From Sphingomonas sp. (GTDB lineage: Bacteria; Pseudomonadota; Alphaproteobacteria; Sphingomonadales; Sphingomonadaceae), in NCBI GenBank assembly GCA_025981625.1, contig JAICXF010000027.1:1-23811 (forward strand): DNA of 23,811 bases, written 5' to 3'. Below, in pieces: positions 1-6,429 of this stretch. The translations under genes were made by a program, and so were the position numbers. The notes under the pieces are model-generated. The model saw nothing but the letters and a program-made list of their open reading frames with translations, did not search any database and was not told where the DNA came from. How positions within the stretch are numbered: position 1 is the stretch's first letter; each line of letters opens with the position of its first letter.

Positions 1-1
1 A

Positions 2-2068
2 GCCGACATCCCCGGCAGCGGCATCACATTGAAGGTCGCTGCCATCCGTGGAGTCGAGAGCCGCGGCATGATGTGCTCGTCGCGCGAGCTGGAGCTCGGC
101 GAGGATCATAGCGGGATCATCGAGCTTCCCGACGACGCACCAGTTGGCCAGGCATTCACCGCCTACGCCGGGCTCGACGACCCCGTGTTCGACGTCAACA
201 TCACGCCCAACCGGCAGGACTGCATGGGCGTGCGTGGGATCGCCCGCGATCTGGCGGCGGCGGGGATCGGTACGCTGAAACCGCTCGCCGTGCCGCAAAT
301 CGAGGGAAGCTTCCCCAATCCGGTGCCGATCCGGATCGACGACCCGGACGGCTGCCCCGCCTTTTTCGGCCGCGCGGTTCGCGGCGTGAAGAACGGTGCC
401 TCCCCCGAGTGGATGCAGCGCCGGCTCAACGCGGCGGGCCAGCGCCCGATCTCCGCGCTGGTCGACATCACCAATTATGTGATGCTCGATCACGGCCGGC
501 CGGCACACGCCTATGATATCGCCAAGCTGAGCGGCGGGCTCACCGCCCGTGCTGCCCATGAAGGCGAAAAAGTGCTCGCGCTGAACGAGAAGGAATATCT
601 CCTCCAGCCGTTCATGACGGTCATCGCCGACGACAGGCAGGTGCACGACATCGGCGGCATCATGGGCGGCGAAGACTCGGGCGTCAGCACCGGCACCACG
701 GACGTCATGCTCGAAGTCGCCTATTTCACACCCGAACGGATTGCGCGCACCGGGCAGGCGCTCGGTCTCACAAGCGATGCACGAACCCGCTTCGAGCGTG
801 GCGTCGACCCCGCCTTCCTCGACCAGGGGCTCGCGATCCTGACCGGCCTCATCCTCGATATCTGCGGCGGCGAAGCGTCGGCGGCCGAGCGCGTTGGGCA
901 GCCGCCGGTCGAAGGACGGACGATCCGGTTCGATTTCGCGCGCACCAAGGCGCTTGGCGGCATCGACGTGCCGGAACAGCGCCAGCGCGAGCTTCTCGAG
1001 AGCCTCGGCTTCGAGCTTCGCGGCGACGAGGTGAAGATTCCTTCGTGGCGGCGTGACGTCGACGGACCGGCCGATCTGGTCGAGGAAGTCGCCCGCATTG
1101 TCGGCTATGACAGCGTCCCTCCGACACCGCTCAACCGCGGCGCAGGTGTCGCGAGGGCAACCGCCACCCGCTCGCAGCTTGTCGAGCGGCGAGTGCGGCG
1201 CACCGCGGCAGCACGGGGAATGGACGAGGCGGTCACCTGGAGCTTCATTTCCGACGCGCAGGCGGAAGCATTCGGGGGCGCCGACTGGCGGCTGGCCAAT
1301 CCAATCAGCGAGGAAATGAAGGTCATGCGGCCTTCGCTGCTGCCTGGACTGATTGCCGCCGCCCGCCGCAATCTCGATCGCGGCATTGCCTCGGTCAGGC
1401 TGTTCGAAATCGGCCGCCGCTATCTGGGAGACCGGGAGCATCCGAGTGTCGCACTACTGCTGGCCGGCGAGCGGCAGGCGCGTGGCTGGCAATCGGGCAA
1501 GGCGCTGCCGTTCGACCCATTCGACGCCAAGGCCGAAGTTCTGGCGCTGCTGGACGCCGCCGGGGCGCCGGTAGGCAACCTTCAGGTGCTGCCCGATGCC
1601 GGCCCGACATGGCATCCGGGGCGCTCGGCAAGGCTTGGCCTTGGGCCCAAAACGATCGTTGCCGTCTTCGGCGAGCTTCACCCGAGCCTCGCGAAGACCC
1701 TCAATGCACCGGCCGGAGCGATCGGCGCGGAAATCTATCTCGACGCCATCCCGCCAGCGCGCGCGAATGCCCGCGCCCGACCGCCGTTCACGCCGCCGGC
1801 ACTGCAAGCGGTCACTCGTGACTTCGCGTTCATCGTCCCGGCGGACCTGCCCGCGGACAAGCTGCAGCGGGCCATTCGTGGGGCCGAGAAGGCCCTGATC
1901 AGCGGCGTCCGCCTGTTCGATCGCTTCGAGGCCGCCGACGGGCTGTCGCTGGCCTTCGAGGTGTCCCTTCAGCCGGCCGACAAGAGCTTCACCGACGAGC
2001 AGATCGCGGAAATTTCGAAGCGCATCGTCGCGGCGGCGGAGAAGCTAGGCGCTCGCCTCCGGACGTAG
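2..2068 (+). CDS. pheT: Phenylalanine-tRNA ligase beta subunit, 5'-truncated by window edge
   Basis: This is the beta chain of the cytosolic alpha2beta2 phenylalanyl-tRNA synthetase, which charges tRNA-Phe. The open frame runs in from the left edge; the first whole codon is at base 2, so the TTG at 29 is internal. About 688 residues are visible of the roughly 800 usual for the family, so about 110 N-terminal residues are missing. What remains begins inside the tRNA-binding OB-fold (SRGMMCSSRELELG). It continues through the B3/B4 and B5 regions (ISALVDITNYVMLDHGRP; DGPADLVEEVARIVGYD) and ends in the ferredoxin-fold anticodon-binding domain (AVTRDFAFIVPADLP to LGARLRT). The last 24 bases overlap the end of the convergent acyltransferase gene. 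pheS is expected just upstream, outside the window. Confidence 0.97.
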   Translation, partial: ADIPGSGITLKVAAIRGVESRGMMCSSRELELGEDHSGIIELPDDAPVGQAFTAYAGLDDPVFDVNITPNRQDCMGVRGIARDLAAAGIGTLKPLAVPQIEGSFPNPVPIRIDDPDGCPAFFGRAVRGVKNGASPEWMQRRLNAAGQRPISALVDITNYVMLDHGRPAHAYDIAKLSGGLTARAAHEGEKVLALNEKEYLLQPFMTVIADDRQVHDIGGIMGGEDSGVSTGTTDVMLEVAYFTPERIARTGQALGLTSDARTRFERGVDPAFLDQGLAILTGLILDICGGEASAAERVGQPPVEGRTIRFDFARTKALGGIDVPEQRQRELLESLGFELRGDEVKIPSWRRDVDGPADLVEEVARIVGYDSVPPTPLNRGAGVARATATRSQLVERRVRRTAAARGMDEAVTWSFISDAQAEAFGGADWRLANPISEEMKVMRPSLLPGLIAAARRNLDRGIASVRLFEIGRRYLGDREHPSVALLLAGERQARGWQSGKALPFDPFDAKAEVLALLDAAGAPVGNLQVLPDAGPTWHPGRSARLGLGPKTIVAVFGELHPSLAKTLNAPAGAIGAEIYLDAIPPARANARARPPFTPPALQAVTRDFAFIVPADLPADKLQRAIRGAEKALISGVRLFDRFEAADGLSLAFEVSLQPADKSFTDEQIAEISKRIVAAAEKLGARLRT

Positions 2069-2746
2069 CTCCAGCGCATTGATCGCCGCGTGCACGCGCG
2101 CCTCGACCTCCTCTCGCCTGAGGTCCGGCGGGATGCTCTTCCCCACCTTGATGGTCATGGTCCCGCTGCGATGGACAAGGCCGCGGCCCCACAGGCGCCC
2201 GCTGTCCACCGCTATCGGAACGACCGGCACATCAAGTGCCCGGTACAGCGCGGCGAAGCCCGAGCGCAGCGGGGGCGCCTCACCCACGGGCACCCGCGTC
2301 CCTTCGGGATAGATGAGGAGCGGCCGGCCGCTTGCCAGCGCCCGCCTGCCTTCTGCGAGCATCGCGCGAAGCGCTTTCGCGCCCGCGGTGCGTTCGACTG
2401 CGATGATGCCGTAGCGCCGCGTCAGCCAGCCGAAGAGGGGAAGATCCGCCAGTTCCTTCTTGATCACGACCACCGGGAAATCGGTCAGCCGGAACATCTC
2501 GAGAGTCTCGAGCATCGACTGGTGCTTGACCGCGATCAGGTGGGGGCCGGTGGGAATGATCCCTTCGACGCGGATGCGAATCCCGAGGACATGCTCAACC
2601 AGCCAATGGTTCAGTCCCGCCCAGCACAGCACGACCGCGAACGTCGGCCGCGGTCCGATCGCGGTCGCGAGGATGCCGGCCAAGACGCAGGCGAGTGTCA
2701 GCGGATAGAAGAGGATCGCGTAAAGCAGCGATCGAAGAACCGCCAT
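2045..2746 (-). CDS. 1-acyl-sn-glycerol-3-phosphate acyltransferase (PlsC-like)
   Basis: A 233-residue membrane-associated acyltransferase of the PlsC/LPLAT family, expected to acylate lysophosphatidic acid during phospholipid synthesis. It has a hydrophobic N-terminus (about residues 5-30). The catalytic block is KHQSMLE (H75 to E80), an H-x4-E form of the usual H-x4-D; this variant is common in alphaproteobacterial members. The substrate-binding block is YPEGTR (about 146-151), and PVVPIAVDSGRLWGR follows the typical fourth block. The ATG at 2746 overlaps the TGA of the upstream ydcF-like gene by one base (TGATG), so translation is probably coupled. It is the last gene of the ftsE-ftsX-ydcF-plsC string and runs 24 bases into the 3' end of pheT. 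The substrate is inferred from the family; other lysophospholipids are possible. Confidence 0.93.
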   Translation of the reverse strand: MAVLRSLLYAILFYPLTLACVLAGILATAIGPRPTFAVVLCWAGLNHWLVEHVLGIRIRVEGIIPTGPHLIAVKHQSMLETLEMFRLTDFPVVVIKKELADLPLFGWLTRRYGIIAVERTAGAKALRAMLAEGRRALASGRPLLIYPEGTRVPVGEAPPLRSGFAALYRALDVPVVPIAVDSGRLWGRGLVHRSGTMTIKVGKSIPPDLRREEVEARVHAAINALELRPEASA

Positions 2747-3282
2747 CAGATGTCCGCCCAGACGGCCAACCGGCGCAGCAGATACTTGTTGTACTCGCCA
2801 AACAGCAGGAGGAAGCCGGGCTCGGTCGCGACGGCGTCGGTGGTCAGCCTGTAGTTCGACCGGAGCACCTTCCTAAATTCGTAGCGGGCGCGGCGCATGT
2901 GCCAGTCGCTGGTGATCAGCCGCAGCGACTTGTAATCGTGCTTCGCGAGCCAGCGCGATGCCTCTTCGGCATTAGAGCGCGTATCGACGGACTCGCTGCC
3001 AAGATCGACGCAGCAGGCGAGCCATTTGCCGCTTGCGGGAATCCGGCGGGCGAGATCGGGCTTGGTCACCGCCGGATCGACACCGGCGATGAGCAGCCGA
3101 CGCGCCTTCCCGTTGCGCAGGACGTCGATCGCATGCTCGATCCGCCCGGGACCACCGGTGAGCACGATCGCCGCGTCGCTCGCCGGAGCGTCGGCCGGTG
3201 CGGGCTTCCCGAGCGTAAACGCGAAGAGGACGAACCCGAGCGCGTAAAGGAGGAGCAGGAAAGCCCCGAGGCGAGCGATCAT
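2746..3282 (-). CDS. YdcF/DUF218-family membrane-anchored protein
   Basis: A 178-residue protein with one N-terminal membrane segment (about residues 4-24), followed by a DUF218 (YdcF/SanA/ElyC) domain presumably facing the periplasm. Diagnostic stretches are AAIVLTGGPGRIEHAIDVL, ARRLLIAGVDP, SVDTRSNAEEA and LRLITSDWHMRRARYEF. Relatives influence cell-envelope integrity and peptidoglycan or lipid-carrier metabolism, but no firm reaction is established. Its start overlaps the ftsX stop by four bases (ATGA) and its stop overlaps the acyltransferase start by one base, placing it in the middle of a translationally coupled envelope operon. At 178 residues it is at the short end of the family. The exact role is not known. 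Confidence 0.9.
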   Translation of the reverse strand: MIARLGAFLLLLYALGFVLFAFTLGKPAPADAPASDAAIVLTGGPGRIEHAIDVLRNGKARRLLIAGVDPAVTKPDLARRIPASGKWLACCVDLGSESVDTRSNAEEASRWLAKHDYKSLRLITSDWHMRRARYEFRKVLRSNYRLTTDAVATEPGFLLLFGEYNKYLLRRLAVWADI

Positions 3283-4148
3283 AGCGCCTCCCGCAAGGCC
3301 CGCAGCACGGCGGCGCGCGCGACCCAGGTGGCGAGCGCGGTCAGCGCCAGCGGCAGGAGCGCAACAATGAGAATGTCGACAGCACCAAGCGTCGCGCCTC
3401 CGGTCAGTTCGCCCGCGAAAGCTGCACCGCCGGCAAGCAGCAACAGCACCAGGGCAGCGGCGAGGCCGCCGGCGATGCTGCCGATGAACGCGTCGATGCC
3501 GATCTTGCGCTGAAAGAGGTGGGTGACCTGGAGGTCGGTCGCGCCGATGCCGTGCATGACTTCGATCGTGAAGCGATGCGTATCGAGCGCACTGCGCGCC
3601 GCCAGGACGACAGCGGCCGCGGCCGCCGCGCTCAGCAACAGTACGAGCCCGAATGCGACCGCCTGGAGCAGATCGAGCGAGTGGAGCAGCGGTGCTACGG
3701 TCTCGCTATGCGCCGCAAAATGCGCGGCTGGCGCGATGGCCTGCGCCTGCTTCTCGATGGCGGAGAGATTCGATCCGGGACCCGTGTCGAAGTTGATCAG
3801 CGCAGGCACCGGCAGGTCACGGCTGCTCGCTGCCGGTCCGAGCCAGCGGGCAAGCGTCTGGCGCATCGCGCTTTCGGGAACAGCCTGAACAGCAGTCACT
3901 CCGGGTGACGAGCGGAGGCTCGCGACCAGTTTCTCGAGGTCGGCGGTGCCGGGCGGCACTTCGATCGCGTAACGGGTCTCGATCGCCCGGCTCAGCAAGC
4001 CGGCCGTATTCGCCAGTGCAAGGCCGGTCGCGGCGATCAGCATGATCGAGAAGCTCATGATCGCGATTACCCATGGAGTCGGTGCGCGGCGCGCCTCAGC
4101 GCCGAGCAACCGGCGCTGCGCCGGAGACACGAAGAGCCAGCGGAGCAT
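3279..4148 (-). CDS. ftsX: Cell division protein FtsX (ABC transporter permease)
   Basis: A 289-residue FtsX-type permease that pairs with FtsE at the divisome and, in studied bacteria, transmits ATP-driven conformational change to periplasmic peptidoglycan hydrolases. Four predicted membrane segments lie at about residues 26-47, 163-186, 220-241 and 256-277. The large loop between segments 1 and 2 (about 48-160) is the periplasmic domain, containing YAIEVPPGTADLEKLVASL and SSPGVTAVQAVPES. The cytoplasmic stretch FTIEVMHGIGATDLQVTHLFQRKI is the family coupling region. The ATG at 4148 shares a base with the ftsE stop (TGATG), and the stop overlaps the YdcF gene start (ATGA). Sequence conservation is modest, but position behind ftsE and topology make the call secure. 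Confidence 0.94.
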   Translation of the reverse strand: MLRWLFVSPAQRRLLGAEARRAPTPWVIAIMSFSIMLIAATGLALANTAGLLSRAIETRYAIEVPPGTADLEKLVASLRSSPGVTAVQAVPESAMRQTLARWLGPAASSRDLPVPALINFDTGPGSNLSAIEKQAQAIAPAAHFAAHSETVAPLLHSLDLLQAVAFGLVLLLSAAAAAAVVLAARSALDTHRFTIEVMHGIGATDLQVTHLFQRKIGIDAFIGSIAGGLAAALVLLLLAGGAAFAGELTGGATLGAVDILIVALLPLALTALATWVARAAVLRALREAL

Positions 4149-4861
4149 CAGGATGCCCTTCGCGGCGGCCGCGCCGACGGGCGAAGCGTTCCCGCCGGAT
4201 CGACCAGCGTGCCGTTCTCCAGCCGGATCAGCTGCGCGCCGGGGGTCGCCTCGATGAGGCCGGTGTCGTGCGTCGCGACCACGACCGTCGTACCCAGCCG
4301 GTTCATCGCGGTGAACAGGCCCATCAAGCGGTTCGCCATTTCGGCGTCGACGTTGCCCGTAGGCTCGTCGGCGACCAGCAGCTCGGGGCGGTTGATCACC
4401 GCGCGGGCGATCGCGACACGCTGCTGCTCTCCGCCCGAGAGTGTCGGCGGACGGGCGCTGGCGCGGTCCGCGAGTCCGACCCAGGCGAGCATTTCGCGGA
4501 CGGGGCCTTCGATGTCGCTCTCGGTCGCGCCGGCAACCCGCAGCGGCAGCGCGACGTTATCGAATGCCGAGAGATGCCGGATCAGGCGGAAGTCCTGGAA
4601 GACCACGCCGATCCGGCGGCGAAACGGCGGCAGCGCTTCGCGCGGCGCTTCGCTCAGTTCCTCGCCGAACAGCTTGATGCGCCCTCGCGTCGGACGCTGG
4701 GCGAGGTAGAGCAGCTTGAGCAAGGACGTCTTGCCGGCTCCGGATGCGCCGGCCAGAAAATAGAAGGACCCGCTGCGAAGGCGGAAATCGAGGTCGCGAA
4801 GCACCTCGGCGCCTGTCCCGTAGCGCAGCCCAACGCTGTCGAATTCGGCGACTGCCGCCAC
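4148..4861 (-). CDS. ftsE: Cell division ATP-binding protein FtsE
   Basis: A 237-residue ABC ATPase that partners FtsX on the inner face of the cytoplasmic membrane. All ABC motifs are present: Walker A GASGAGKT (38-45), Q-loop VVFQDF (Q89), signature LSGGEQQR (141-148), Walker B LLVADE (161-166) and the switch His in VVATHD. It opens the ftsE-ftsX-ydcF-plsC string. The start is GTG at 4861, with GGGGAG about seven bases upstream; no ATG lies nearby in frame. The C-terminus has a short basic, proline-rich tail (RPSARPPRRAS). It is transcribed divergently from the zinc-ribbon gene, so the control region is the 111-base gap 4862-4972. Confidence 0.96.
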   Translation of the reverse strand: MAAVAEFDSVGLRYGTGAEVLRDLDFRLRSGSFYFLAGASGAGKTSLLKLLYLAQRPTRGRIKLFGEELSEAPREALPPFRRRIGVVFQDFRLIRHLSAFDNVALPLRVAGATESDIEGPVREMLAWVGLADRASARPPTLSGGEQQRVAIARAVINRPELLVADEPTGNVDAEMANRLMGLFTAMNRLGTTVVVATHDTGLIEATPGAQLIRLENGTLVDPAGTLRPSARPPRRAS

Positions 4862-4932
4862 TCAAACACTCCCCACCCGCTCGCCGGCCGGCAAGTCCCG
4901 ACGGGAACTTGCCAAGCCGCAGTCATTCCTGT

Positions 4933-4952
4933 TTACCGTCCACTTACCGTCC
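4933..4952. repeat. Tandem TTACCGTCC direct repeats in divergent promoter gap
   Basis: TTACCGTCC occurs at 4933-4941 and again at 4944-4952, offset by 11 bases, about one turn of the helix. The pair lies about 20 bases upstream of the zinc-ribbon gene start and about 70 bases from the ftsE start. The spacing suits a protein binding tandem sites on one face, but no known regulator motif is recognised. Confidence 0.4.
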
Positions 4953-4972
4953 CGGAAGAGGGTTTTGCTGAA

Positions 4973-5887
4973 ATGATCCTCACCTGCCCGAATTGCGGCA
5001 CGCAATATGTGGTGAAGGACGGCGCCATTCCACCGGAAGGACGCCAGGTGCGCTGCGCCGCATGCAAGCACAGCTGGCACCAGAATCCCGAGCCGCAGGC
5101 ATTCAACGAGGAAGCCCAGACCTCCGAAACCGATACATCCGTTGCGGATGAGGCAGCTGCGGGCGGGAGCCCCGAGGAACGCGGCGGCGCCGAGGACGAG
5201 ACGCTCGCCGAAGCGACGATGATCGATCCGCGAAACGGCCCCGAGTCGGAGGAGCGGACCTACGAGGAGGCGGTCATTGACGGTGATGCCGATGCTGCCG
5301 TCGCCGATCAGGCCGCGACTGTGCCGCCCCCCGAAACGCCCGCGCGGGAGACGACTTCCGTCGAAGCTGCGCAGTCCAACACCGACTGGAATGAACCTCC
5401 GGAGGCGGAGGCGGTGCCCGACACATTCAGCCCGTTTGCCGCGGAGGACGAATTCGAGCCGGAGCGCCGAAGCCCGCTGCTGACGCTGCTTCTGATTGCG
5501 CTGTTCGTCGTCATCGTCGTCGCCGGGATCTGGTTCTTCGCGCCCGTCGGGCTCAAGGCCAAGCTCGGTTTGGCGGCGGTGGGAACGACTCCGCTCCAGA
5601 TCGTCACCACGCACATGGACCGGCAGCACCTGGAGAGCGGCAATGACCTGCTGACATTGACCGGGCGGGTGATCAATCCGTCAGGCAAGGAGCAGACGGT
5701 CCCGCCAATCCAGGCCGAGCTCAAGAACCATAGCGGACAGGTCGTCTATAGCTGGACCATCCAGCCGCCGGCGCCGTCGCTTGCGCCAGGTGCAAGCGCG
5801 AGCTTCAACAGCGCCGAGGTCAGCGTGCCGCCGACTGGCGAGGAATTGACGATTACGCTTGGCGGAGCCGCTGGGCGAAACAGCTAA
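4973..5887 (+). CDS. MJ0042-type zinc-ribbon membrane protein
   Basis: A 304-residue protein opening with a zinc ribbon, CPNC (C5, C8) and CAAC (C28, C31), in the pattern of the MJ0042 family (MILTCPNCGTQYVVKDG). A long acidic, proline- and alanine-rich low-complexity linker follows (about 40-162). One membrane helix spans about residues 168-190 (LLTLLLIALFVVIVVAGIWFF). The C-terminal domain is about 110 residues, beta-rich and DUF3426-like (LTLTGRVINPSGKEQTVPPIQAEL). Topology suggests a cytoplasmic zinc ribbon and a periplasmic C-terminal domain. The start is ATG 4973, where similarity begins, preceded by GGAAGAGGG; the open frame upstream of it is only the complement of ftsE and ftsX. Such proteins often neighbour ftsEX in alphaproteobacteria. 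The function is unknown; a signalling or envelope role is an inference. Confidence 0.9.
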   Translation: MILTCPNCGTQYVVKDGAIPPEGRQVRCAACKHSWHQNPEPQAFNEEAQTSETDTSVADEAAAGGSPEERGGAEDETLAEATMIDPRNGPESEERTYEEAVIDGDADAAVADQAATVPPPETPARETTSVEAAQSNTDWNEPPEAEAVPDTFSPFAAEDEFEPERRSPLLTLLLIALFVVIVVAGIWFFAPVGLKAKLGLAAVGTTPLQIVTTHMDRQHLESGNDLLTLTGRVINPSGKEQTVPPIQAELKNHSGQVVYSWTIQPPAPSLAPGASASFNSAEVSVPPTGEELTITLGGAAGRNS

Positions 5888-5888
5888 G

Positions 5889-6116
5889 TTATTGAAACTC
5901 AACGAGCCTTGCTGATCTAATAGTCCCATCCGAGGCTCTGATGACCGAGTCTCGCGCCGGCGGCGCGCCAAGGTTGTCCCCGGCAGCGAAGCTGATCCGG
6001 ACCGCTTCGACGATCCGAATTGTCGCGGTCGCCTGCGCCGTCGCGGAGGTCGGACTCGACGGCGGAGCCGGAACGCTCGCGAGCGCAACTGCGGCGGCGA
6101 TGAGAAGCATAGGCAT
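5889..6116 (-). CDS. Small exported hypothetical protein
   Basis: A short protein of 75 residues from ATG 6116 (81 from GTG 6134). It begins with a hydrophobic signal-like segment (MLLIAAAVALASVPAPPSSP), continues with TATIRIVEAVRISFAAGD and ends SARLVEFQ. I do not recognise a family; the sequence after the signal segment weakly recalls small sphingomonad periplasmic proteins. GGGTGAG lies 13 bases upstream of ATG 6116, slightly far for a ribosome site. GTG 6134 has no clear site, so the start is uncertain. The stop lies one base beyond the stop of the convergent zinc-ribbon gene, with no terminator between them. Codon use looks like its neighbours. Confidence 0.6.
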   Translation of the reverse strand: MPMLLIAAAVALASVPAPPSSPTSATAQATATIRIVEAVRISFAAGDNLGAPPARDSVIRASDGTIRSARLVEFQ

Positions 6117-6248
6117 GAGCGCTAACGCACTCACCCGCCAATGGTAAACGTCTTGTTAGGGATTGTGCCATTGTGGAGCGAATTCGCCACCCACCGACCG
6201 GCATTGCGCGCTCCGGACGCCTTTGCTAGGGGCCGCGCCTTGCCAGTA

Positions 6249-6273
6249 CCGGCCGACCTGGGCCGGTCTTTTC
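6249..6273 (+). terminator. Intrinsic terminator-like hairpin upstream of tRNA-Leu
   Basis: A perfect 7-bp stem, ACCGGCC (6249-6255) with GGCCGGT (6262-6268), closes a 6-base loop and is followed by CTTTT. It points along the plus strand and ends eight bases before the tRNA. The only annotated plus-strand gene upstream is the zinc-ribbon gene ending at 5887, so it may stop that readthrough or end a small RNA. There is no T-tract on the other strand. Confidence 0.6.
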
Positions 6274-6281
6274 ATGACGTG

Positions 6282-6368
6282 CGGTCGTGGCGGAACTGGT
6301 AGACGCGCAGCGTTGAGGTCGCTGTGGCCGAAAGGCCGTGGAAGTTCGAGTCTTCTCGACCGCACCAG
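6282..6368 (+). tRNA. tRNA-Leu (anticodon GAG)
   Basis: An 87-base class II tRNA. The acceptor stem GCGGTCG (6282-6288) pairs perfectly with CGACCGC (6358-6364), followed by discriminator A and an encoded CCA (6366-6368). The anticodon stem CAGCG/CGCTG encloses the loop TTGAGGT, with anticodon GAG at 6316-6318, which reads CUC and CUU leucine codons. The long variable arm (TGGCCGAAAGGCCG region) is typical of leucine tRNAs, and the T arm contains TTCGAGT. It stands alone, 13 bases after the hairpin at 6249-6273, and is convergent with the usher-like gene that ends at 6430. Confidence 0.97.
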
Positions 6369-6429
6369 CACGAAGCCATGCCAGTCCAGTGGGTTGGCGG
6401 AATGCGCGATCGGCGAGCGAGGCCCGCGC

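Noticed and set aside
2090..2854. Open frame of 254 codons antisense to the acyltransferase gene
   Set aside because: It overlaps two well-supported minus-strand genes and has no recognisable features.
4073..4972. 300-codon N-terminal extension of the zinc-ribbon protein
   Set aside because: This part is the complement of ftsE and the end of ftsX; family similarity begins at ATG 4973, which has its own ribosome site.
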